Source: Apostichopus japonicus (taxonomy: Eukaryota > Echinodermata > Holothuroidea > Aspidochirotida > Stichopodidae). From it: a DNA stretch of 64,000 nucleotides. This document shows positions 54,846 to 64,000 of the stretch, piece by piece. A model generated the notes under the pieces. The model worked only from the letters and a program-made list of their open reading frames with translations, ran no database searches and was not told the DNA's origin. Both the position numbers and the translations under genes were made by a program. Numbering within the stretch: the stretch's first letter is position 1; each line of letters starts with the position of its first letter. The stretch is taken from contig NC_092577.1 in assembly GCF_037975245.1 (NCBI RefSeq), positions 27,939,898 to 28,003,897 on the forward strand, in the 5' to 3' direction.

Positions 54846-57394
54846 AACCTAAGATAACTGACTCAAATCAAGTTTTTTTTTTAAACTAAGCAAATATATA
54901 AAAGTAAACCAGAAATAATGAAGATGGAGAATATAAACATAAGGTCTGAATAAGAAACGCAGAGTACTTTTGTTTAACTTAAAAATATTACCAGGATGGT
55001 GGAGACATGTAAGAACTAAACTAATGAGTTCGACATGCCGCCGAAACACTGGAAGCAACAGCCCTAACTGACCGACCACGATAAGCTGTTTGGAATCTTC
55101 TTGTTATAACTGGTGGGTAATACTTCTAAACCCTATCCGATTATAGCGTGTTATTTTGTAACAGAAGACTAAACACAAATCCGCTTACGTCTTACCTAAT
55201 TGTATACTATCATTGCCTAATTCCATACAATCGTTACCAGCTGTTACACGATCAGCTCATACAAATCGTTGAAACTATAGTTTAAGATGGAATTGGTGTC
55301 CATACTATCATAGATCGATAACTTTCTTCAGTGCACCCTTGAATTCGGTTTCACTTGTATTGACAAATAACGTATAGGTTTTTTTTTTTTTTATCTTAAA
55401 ACCGAAGCAACGTTTTTATAAGAATGAAGAACGGTAAGCCCTTCCTTGTAGTCGTAATCTCACATTTCAACTCCTTTGAAGCACTTTCAAGAAGAAAAAA
55501 TTCTGGTTTTTGGAACCATTGAAACGAAAACGTAAATTACTTAGTTAATTACTACAAAATTGTATCCGGTAGGCCTCCACAGGTATTGGCTTGTAGCGAT
55601 AATAATCAAACTTTAAAAGCCTAAAGTTTGCATGCATACTTGGGGGTGAAACATGTTAAAATATTACCTTACCTCTTGAATTTATATTTTATACGTGAAA
55701 GACCCCTGGGACTCAAACTGGTTTGCATGGTGAACACCAGTTAACACTTTCATGACCTTGGCGGTCCTCCAATAGCGAAAGTTGTTAGGAACAGATACCA
55801 CGGGGAGACGGTATCCCCCCCCCGCCCCCCCCCCCCTCGGTTGAGAAGTTTATATGATTAAGGATGCTTAGTCGCAAAATTGTGCTATATTATGCAACTT
55901 TTCAAGTAATGTTTTTACCCGTCTCAAATGAGAGAAATTTCTCTCTTCCGAATTTTTGGGAGACCCTAAGAAGGGTCACGACTCCCACTTTGAATACCGA
56001 AACTATTAAAGCATACACCCCCACCCCTCCCCGGTCGGTAGATGTTGCACTTCTATACCACTTATTCTTTATTTTTAAATTACCATATATACACTAATTG
56101 TCCATGGTCGTGGTCTATATCTATATAAAGGCTATTAGACAGATATTTAGCCTAGATCGACCGTAAATATGCAACAACAGCAAAAGGAAAATACCAAATT
56201 ACTATGTCACAAAACACGTTATGGTTCAATTGTTAACCCCCTCCAGCAGCTTAAGGGTTGCAAACAATAGAAAAAGTATGTGTTACATATTTACAAGCAA
56301 TTTTAGCCTGTGCTAAAATATTGTAGGAAGAACTGAAGATATTTAAGCATTGAGATTTTTTGGTCACTTAAATGTATAATTGCTTTCCCAATTTATATAT
56401 TAAATTGTTTTTTTTTTAAATAGGTTCAATAATAGTCAAAGTAAACGCCACATATATATGCCTACTGTATACTAAATATCTTCGTGGTGTTTATGGAGTG
56501 ACGTCTTAATTAAACCTGCACATATCAAGTAAGTACTACAAATGTGTTAGTATATATGCCTCTCTTTTTCAGCGCTATCGCCGATTAATTTAATGAAAAT
56601 TTTAATTTTTAAAATTGTCGATATTGATATAGAGCGGAAACAGAAAGGTGTTCTATGGTCATTATAATTTTAGTTATTTGTCTTGTAGAAGGTGTGTCAG
56701 ATTTTAGTCCTACCATGTGTGCAGTGTTGAGAAGTCGTTAATGGATATTTAGGTCAGTTGTTTTACGGCACTTGGATATGGATATTATATGAATATTACA
56801 AGCAATAATCACGCATGAAGAGAGACGGGAAGGGAGGGGAGGGGAAAGGGGGGGGGGGTATTGTAGGCTACAACCCTCATAGAGAGCATGTGGAAATATG
56901 GGAATCACGAATAATGCATTCTCATTTTCACATTAGACTTTAGAAACATGAAGCAAATTGGTACCCGGTGATATAATTGTCCGCCCGAATCCACCCGAGT
57001 TCGCCCGACGTCAACGGCAATAATACATGGTACCCGTGCACATGGCCTTGGGTAAGGGCATAAGAAGCTGAATGAAAGTAGGATTCTCAAGAGAAATGCA
57101 AGATTCGGCATTTTACGGTTCTCAATTAGTATTCCAAATTAGTTAAACAGATCCAACTTTATGTGGTGAAAATTGCTGCTGACGGGATTGCCATCCGCTA
57201 AGTGAAGTGTAATATTTGCATATGACACTGTGGATACGTATAGCGTCTCAACCGCTGGTCTTCTTGCATGTTGAGTAATATAATTTTCCTAAAATAGTAT
57301 ACGATTGCGATTGTTAAAGACGAAAGCTTCACAAGATGTCATAAATATTCATAATCAATGCCGATGAATATTCATTATGGTACCTTACACAACA
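54846..57394. other. Non-coding stretch
   Basis: No gene recognised. C-runs lie at 55816-55838, and a G-rich tract at 56830-56859. Confidence 0.4.
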
Positions 57395-57600
57395 CCCAGT
57401 TGGGACAATTTTTTCTATAGCCTACTATAGTGCCACGTCCTGCTTCAGAGCACTCGTACTGTTAGTACAAGCAGTATGGATATCATGTTACTATCAGATC
57501 AAGGTTAGGAACTGTTTGTACTGTCGATACCAGTGCTCTGAAGCATGATATTGGAGTAAAGTTAAGAGTGGTATTAGCACTAGGAAATTATCCCAACTAG
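57395..57600 (-). mobile_element. 206-bp MITE, copy B
   Basis: Ends CCCAGTTGGGACAATTT and, inverted, CTAGTTGGGATAATTT. The complement of this copy aligns along its whole length with copy A at 45264, including GCTAATACCACTC, ATCATGCTTCA and the AGCACT...GTACTG palindrome. Both copies are 206 bp, so the family seems to have a fixed length. Confidence 0.85.
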
Positions 57601-57774
57601 TTGTACACTGACAATTTGGGTCAATTCATGATCTTGCACTAATATGTAAATGTGTCTACTTGGCCTATATACAAAGGAAAAATGACATGTATGGAAATTG
57701 ATAAGAACAGCTGTCTCCGTGATCAAGTCGAACAACGGGGTTAAGCAAATAAACAGACAACAAGACAGACAGAA

Positions 57775-57818
57775 AGGAGGGGTGGGGAGGGGATGGGGGA
57801 GGGGGAGGGGGAGGTGGT
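57775..57818 (+). other. G-rich tract, possible G-quadruplex
   Basis: Eight or more runs of three to five G separated by one to three bases (GGAGGGGTGGGGAGGGGATG and onwards). It satisfies the usual G3+N1-7 four-run pattern several times. Confidence 0.7.
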
Positions 57819-59451
57819 GGCAACAGAGTACCAAACTGAAGCCAGCTGAGAACTCGTTATCACATGGTTATATTAGTTTCCCTACGCGAATAACATTGGT
57901 AGAGTTAAATAAAGACTCATTGCACAAGATTCAATTGATCATGGATATAAATACACTGCGTACATATTAGCTATAAATAAAGTGAAATTGTATTTAATAA
58001 ATGCTCCTTTTTAAAGTTTAAGTTTCTATTTTGGTGAATTTTGAATTATTTCCGATCTCCCATGTAGAAAGTCGACACCACTTTTCGCTATTGTCTTCTT
58101 TTCCCATGCCCATGACCTAGGACCTTTCACTATAGGATGGCTCCCCATGCCACTGCAGGTTACGTGCGATATATACCGTGTTAGGTTGTAACCTTAGGAG
58201 CCGATGGTGGTCTTTTTGAGCGACTAATAACATTAAAATTGATTGATAGGTATCGATCAACGCAAAACATCCTTCATGTGGAGAAAGGTCGCTTTAAGAA
58301 GTAGAAGTACACAAGTTGAAGAGGGAAAAAAATGTCGTAAAACAAAAAAAAAGAACAAAAACTGTATACTTTGTGTTATTATTATTATTGTTATAATATG
58401 GTACCCCACGTGTGTATGACATACACAACGTAAATAACATTTACTAGTTTCCATAGCAACTGTCCCTATTTGAAATAGATTCTCATAAAACAACTATGTG
58501 GGCCCCAACCGTTAACTTTGACTTGAATTGCTGCCAAATTGGACTTATGCTCAAGTTTCCAAATAATGAAAATCCCTTATCTGTTCCATCTAGTTTGTAA
58601 TAAGACGAAAGCTTTGAGTTCCAACCCAACGTTTTATTTTGTTAATAAGTTTTATTTTCACCTTGAAAATTGAATTTATTAAAGCCGCATTGACCCGGTT
58701 GACATCACTGCTTGTGATTCTCCCCTCACTAATAACTTGTGAAAAAATGATGGTTATGTTGTCTCTTAGGGATGTTCCGATAGAAACAATTGGTTTAAGT
58801 TGTCTCTTATAGATGCTGCGAAAGTTTATGGTTCCCTCCATCCAAAAAAAAAGAAGGAAAGAATATGCACCTCAATTTATTTTTGACGAAATGAAACTTC
58901 AATGCTCGATACGATAAAAAAAAAAAAAAAAGTTTACTCGGTTACTCTCTGTGTCATAACTCCCCCTCCCTACTTATTCCCTTATTATAGGTCATACCCT
59001 TTGGCCAAGCTAGATAAAGTATATGCCATTTGTGTTCCCCGTTATACAAATCCGAACTCTTCCCCTTAATAACCCCCTTCCGCACACATATACCCCCTCG
59101 TGGCATCAACTTTTCTAAGAAGAAGCAGACATAATCTTAGACGGTAATCTTAGAATCATTCAGGGGACACCGTGCAAAGAAAATAATCCCTCCGCTTCCA
59201 CCCACCACTCCACCCCACCCCCGTTACTTCAATTGACCCTTTTCTTTTCCCTCTCATAATACAACCAGCTTTCAACTCCTGATAGGAGATGAGAATGATA
59301 TACTGTTTGGTCTTTATGTTTTTATTTTAAGTTTTATGATTAAGTTTTAATTTATGAAGTTTTATTGACTCTCCAAATAATACCTGGTTGTTACTTGAAT
59401 AAACGAATACGAATAATAGCAGTTTCTGATTTGTATACGTACACTCTATAA
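57819..59451. other. Non-coding stretch
   Basis: No supported gene. The minus-strand frame at 58590-58841 has no motif I recognise. Confidence 0.4.
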
Positions 59452-59936
59452 CAGGGGTACCCTCACTGTGGTGCATGAACCCCATGGGGTGCGTGAGTCC
59501 ATCCCAGGGGGTTCGTGAGACGTTTCTGAAAGTTAAAACTGGAGTACTTTTTGTCGAACTAAAACATGATATATCATATAATTTAGTAATGTACAAAATG
59601 TCGTACCTGTCGACAAACTATTTTCGCGTTCCATACGCATATGTTGACATAGTAGTATCGTACCGTGCTTGTGATAAATAGCTGAATTATGAAACAGACA
59701 TATGCCGCATGACTTTGGTGAAGTTGGTGTACGCATGACAGTACGTCGTGAAGATAAAGAGCTGATCTGATCTTGAAGTTTCCAAATAAGTATTTGTTCA
59801 TCTCTTGTTTTTGTTATTACAATATGACACTATGAACTTGATCTTTTACAAAGCGCTGTTATGCGTATTATAGTATAATACCTGAAATCCACAGGGGGTA
59901 AGTGGGGGAGGAGGGGGTAAAGTTTGGGAAACCCTG
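59452..59936 (+). mobile_element. hAT-like MITE, copy 3, complete with 8-bp target duplication
   Basis: The ends are CAGGGGTACCCTCAC and, inverted, CAGGGTTTCCCAAAC. Exact CTCTATAA duplications lie at 59444-59451 and 59937-59944. At 485 bp it is the longest of the three copies and shares GCGTGAGTCCATCCCAGGGG and TTTAGTAATGTACAAAA with the others. No transposase can be read, so it is non-autonomous. Confidence 0.92.
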
Positions 59937-59944
59937 CTCTATAA

Positions 59945-61599
59945 TGATGGATAATAATTTCATGAAATTCTGTCATGATAACTTTGTAAGCAAATGATTT
60001 TGACCAAAAAAAAAAGACACAAACACACACTCAGACGTATTTATTTCAGTTCCAATTTTCTCCCAGTTACCAGGTTTGTGAAACAACAAAACGCAGGGGA
60101 TCATTTTCCTTTCCTATCTAAATAATATTTAACATGTTTTATATATTTATATTTTTTTATGAGCAGTAAATAAACGGTTTCTTTACGCTTTTCTCTCCCT
60201 ATTCCTTCTCAGCATAGAAGTTAATTGACTGACGTTATTTAAACTGTTGCATATAATGTAATTCGGATAAGTAAGAGGATGAGTGGGTTTTCTACCAATG
60301 TATTGGTCAGGGTTCCTAACCACTTTGTATCATTATTACCACTATTTCCAAACAACTTGCATTCTTTCTCTCTCCAAAGTGGTCATACATTAGGATTAGT
60401 TGTAACTAAAATCGAATCCAAAGCGGATTTTAAAGCTCTTTTTATATATAAACCACCAAGTATAGGCTACACATGTTATACGCATTCTTTCACAAGGCTC
60501 TTACACGATCAATAATGTCTTTCTCAAACCACCAGCGAGGTTTCAAAAGCCATTTATCGAATGAATTTGTTACAATTCATTGAGCGTTCCTTGCCTTTTT
60601 GTTATCGAAGAATAGGAACATTAAGTAAAACAGAAAAGAAAAAAACCGCGTATCTTCTCACGATTTGCTCGGTCAGAGAGATAGAGAGAAATAGAGATCT
60701 CTTCACAGCAAGCCTTAGTAAAAACCAACTAGATAATTATATGCAAACGTCATAAAGAGGCGGAGCTTAAATGTGTCAATCGAAATGAATGACAGGGCTA
60801 GACCACATTATATCCAGGGATGCTATTTCGTTGCACATGTTCATTTGTATGTTGTTAACGACAAGAAAACGAAACCGCTTTTACTATCGAACTCGATGGA
60901 TTATAGAACAATTTTGTGGGGGGATGGAATAGTTTCGTGGCAACTTGAAAACGAAACAAAATTAAAAATGAATTTACAATCCGTGCATCAGTTGAGATGA
61001 ATAGTCGCTCCCACGTTCAGGTGTTCAACGTATGAGAGAAGTGAACCCCTTGGGGCTAAAATCTCGTAGATGCTGCTATGGGTTGCAGGGGATAGTCTTT
61101 TGTGTAAATTCTCAATGACGGTCAGAAAATGACAAAGCTCGAAGTTAGCGAGACAAATCTTATCATCATAATCATCATATGCATGGATTACACATTGAAC
61201 GTCACATTGTCATGATTTATACGGTTAGTCTCTATGATGAGAGGTGGACTGGGTCTGAGACTGGTTAGACATCAGTTCAGTTGTTTGGGTTTCGTGCCCA
61301 TGACTCTCTCTATTTTGGGTGACTTTTCTTAAAAGGCTAATTAGCTACAAAAACATTTAAGACACAGCTTTCATGATAAATAAGCCACGAACTTATAACG
61401 TCTTTATCTTCTGCATTTCGATTTTTCTTTAAATTAACTGAAATATTATAATTTCTGTTTCGTGCTCAATAAATGGCAACTACAGGCTAATTAAGGAAAG
61501 ACACTCTAGTCAAATCGATCAGTTAACTTGTAACCTGATCGTGTGCAGTATATATATTCCCTTTCATACTCCTGATACTCCGCACATGGTCATTATCAT
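59945..61599. other. Non-coding stretch
   Basis: No exon or repeat recognised apart from short A-runs. Confidence 0.4.
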
Positions 61600-61707
61600 A
61601 AATATGAATCTAAGAGACTGACTTCGGTCAGCTTGTGGCTTTGATAAGCCAATGATGGCTTCTTCGCGAGTTCCTGCTTGCAGGAGAATCTAAAATACAT
61701 ACATACT
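61600..61707 (+). mobile_element. 5'-truncated copy of the SINE at 54188
   Basis: From AAATATGAATCTAAGAGACT through TTCCTGCTTGCAGG to the ACATACATAC tail, it matches the 3' half of the SINE at 54188-54422 almost exactly. The tRNA-like head is absent. Confidence 0.85.
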
Positions 61708-62624
61708 TTCATTATTACAGTCTCGATGTAAGCGTACATCAGTGGGGTTGAGAGGAATTCAACTTGTTTCGTTAGTTCGTGTCAGCCTTTTTATCTTGGG
61801 ATCATTTTCTTTAACAGTACAGGGTATGTGGAGTTGATGGGTTTTTTCTTTCTATCTTCGAAACTTTCTTTAAAAGATGACAGGTAAAGTCATTGATTAT
61901 GTTTATCATGGAAGACATGGACCTCCATAAGAAGATTCCAGATGCAATCAAGCCCAACCATGGCATGGGCTTGGGTGAGAATTGTTCGATATTTTGGCCC
62001 CTCTAGACGCCCAGATATTAGACTATCTAGCATTCTCTATAGAAGACATAATTTCGTTTGAATTTCCACTTTGAATGTGATCAAGAATGAACTGTAATGA
62101 ACAGTACTTAGTAATATGAACATGAATAAAATCTTCTGATTTTAAAGCTCGTTTTCATCCGATTGGTGGTAATTTTTTCGGCCATTGACCCCCCGGGGGG
62201 GGGCAGGGCCCGGGTCTCTAAAATTTCGAATGAGCCTAGTTACGCCACAAATAAGCCTATATACAATGGAAAATTAAAACATCAATGTGCGTTCTAAAAT
62301 TTCAGGCTCTCGGCTTCAAGCTTCAAAATAATATCACCAAACAGTACGGTAGTTATAGAGGTCGCTGTTCCAAAATAATGAACAGAGCAGTATATAGAGA
62401 TATAAGGCTCTGATAATGAGCAAAGAGGCGCATTTTGTAAATATGAGGGAGTAATTTAAAGAGTAATTCTACACACCGAACACCGAAAAACAACGAGTTC
62501 AATGTACTTATAACGATCTCTGTGTATACTTCCAGGAACATTTTAAACCATAAGTAACACATAAATATGTATTGACCGTAATGGCGGACCACCATTTAAT
62601 GATAGTTTGAAATATAAATAATAC
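61708..62624. other. Non-coding stretch
   Basis: Contains a G/C-run with a TAGTTACGCC motif near 62190-62248 that may be an old hAT-like end. No gene recognised. Confidence 0.35.
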
Positions 62625-63062
62625 ATTTGGTATCATACTACACATCAAATACATATCTTATTACACATCATACTACACACCAGATACGTATCGTACTAAA
62701 CATCAAATACACATCATACTACCCATTAAATACATATCTTATTACACATCATACTACACACCAGATGCGTATCGTACTAAACATCAAATACACATCATAC
62801 CGCAGACCAAATACAGATCGAACTACACATCACATGATTCATGATACTACACATCAAAACATATCTTATTACACATCATGCTACACATCAAATACATATC
62901 TTACTACACATCAAACTACAGACCAGATACATATCATACTACTCGTCAAATACACATCATACCGCCGACTAAATACAGATCGTACTACACATCACATTAC
63001 ACATCATACTACACATCAAATACATGTTACTACATATCAAATACACATCAATTACACACAAT
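62625..63062. repeat. Minisatellite of CATACTACACATCAAATACA-type units
   Basis: Basic units of about 10-12 bases (CATCATACTACA, CATCAAATACA) are organised in a higher-order repeat of 81 bases: the block starting TACATATCTTATTACACATC occurs at 62650 and again at 62731. The array then becomes irregular. The His/Thr/Tyr/Ile-rich 163-codon plus-strand frame is a repeat product. Confidence 0.92.
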
Positions 63063-64000
63063 ATCAGGGCGGTGTACACAAGTGCCTGGATGTAATAACT
63101 TGCCCGATTCCTCGTTGATCCAGAACGTCACCAGTAACCGATGAGAGAAACGTTCTGAGTATTCTACAACCAGAATTTGAAGAATAATTTCTTTTTCATA
63201 TCCATGGTAGTCTACCGTATTCCCGTTTACAAAGTGTTGACCTTAAACTACATAAAGTGTCTGTGCCCACCGACGTCGTTTCCCCTTTACGAACAGAAAA
63301 GGAAGGAGAGAAGACATACCCGCATTGTCTTTTTTATGTGGGGGTGGGATAGTGGTGGGGTGGGTGGGGTTAGGGGTGGGTGGGGTCAGGGTGGACTTTA
63401 TATGATCCGCATGCACCGACGTTATTCATCCAAGTTACAAGTAATACTATTGCGGAGATCTGGTAATGCCGTTGATATCGTTTGTTCCAATTTAGCTTTT
63501 ACTTATCATCTCCCTCAGGCTGGTATTTTATAAGATCATCAAGAATTAATGACACATTTTCATTGTTAAAGAACTATTTCAACAGTTTTGATTAGGACTC
63601 GACCATTAGTTTAAGTCTTAGAGTTTGACTGACAGACGTTGAAGAAAAGACCCCCCAAAAAAAGAGAAGAAGGCAAAAAACGAAAAAAGAAAAAAAAACG
63701 TGTCAAGATTTCTTTCCGAAATTTCATCCTTTTAAATCGATAGCAAACGAAACACATACTAACAAATTTACTTTGCTTACTTCGATACACATTTTATTCT
63801 TCCATTCTCGATTTTTCCCTCCATTTTCGTTTGTTTTCTGATCTTACTAGATTCAAAACTAAACAAAACCCCATTGTTCATCTGTTACGCTTTGTAAGTT
63901 TATTTTCACACCGTGGGTAAGAAAACTATACATCCCCACTTCAATAGCTGAGGGGTATATGATCTAGTAAATGGAACAAAGAACTTCTCACTTTATTCGT
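63063..64000. other. Non-coding stretch to the end of the window
   Basis: Contains the G-rich tract at 63339-63395 and an A-rich patch at 63650-63700. No gene recognised. Confidence 0.4.
63339..63395 (+). other. G-rich tract, possible G-quadruplex
   Basis: At least eight runs of three to five G, including TGGGGTGGGTGGGG and TTAGGGGTGGGTGGGG, separated by short loops. It is a strong candidate for quadruplex folding. The single TTAGGGG is not a telomere repeat. Confidence 0.7.

Noticed and set aside
62627-63118. A 163-codon plus-strand frame rich in His, Thr, Tyr and Ile
   Set aside because: It is the translation of a short-unit satellite.

Overview
The window is AT-rich, gene-poor DNA from a multicellular animal. 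There are no operons, ribosome binding sites or prokaryotic genes. It holds long stretches without open frames, a clear spliced exon, tRNA-derived SINEs, miniature inverted-repeat transposons, and many microsatellites and minisatellites. The SINE structure, the frequent TAGGCCTA-type words and the character of the one recognisable gene suggest a marine deuterostome invertebrate, probably an echinoderm. That placement is inference; no marker gene settles it.

Layout: 1-15122 has no recognisable exon and is read as intron or upstream DNA of the gene that follows. At 15123-15423 (+) lies the last coding exon of an RBM24/RBM38-like RNA-binding protein, with a strong splice acceptor, a stop codon and nearby poly(A) signals. 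15650-21800 is non-coding, with a small cluster of POU-type octamers at 19.4-21.3 kb. 22534-26698 is a 4.2 kb foldback-like transposon with long, internally repeated inverted arms. A minus-strand coding remnant sits between the arms, and a further 0.5 kb insertion flanked by a 7-bp direct repeat has been inserted into that remnant. 29.1-31.8 kb carries three consecutive tandem arrays, including a hairpin-forming 87-89 bp minisatellite and about 900 bp of an uninterrupted GATG-type microsatellite. 38.2-41.2 kb carries three more arrays. 42.5-44.6 kb has three tRNA-like SINE heads, all on the minus strand. 45.2-64 kb is a mix of MITEs (two 206-bp copies of one family and two hAT-like copies with exact 8-bp target duplications), SINEs, a minisatellite split by a SINE, a possible cysteine-rich coding exon near 51.7 kb, and further satellites.

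Only one gene can be named with confidence, so there is no gene network to describe. The main new material is repeat biology: the foldback element and its interrupted gene remnant, a MITE family with internal palindromes, cruciform-prone minisatellites, and a clear excess of the palindrome TGACGTCA across the window.
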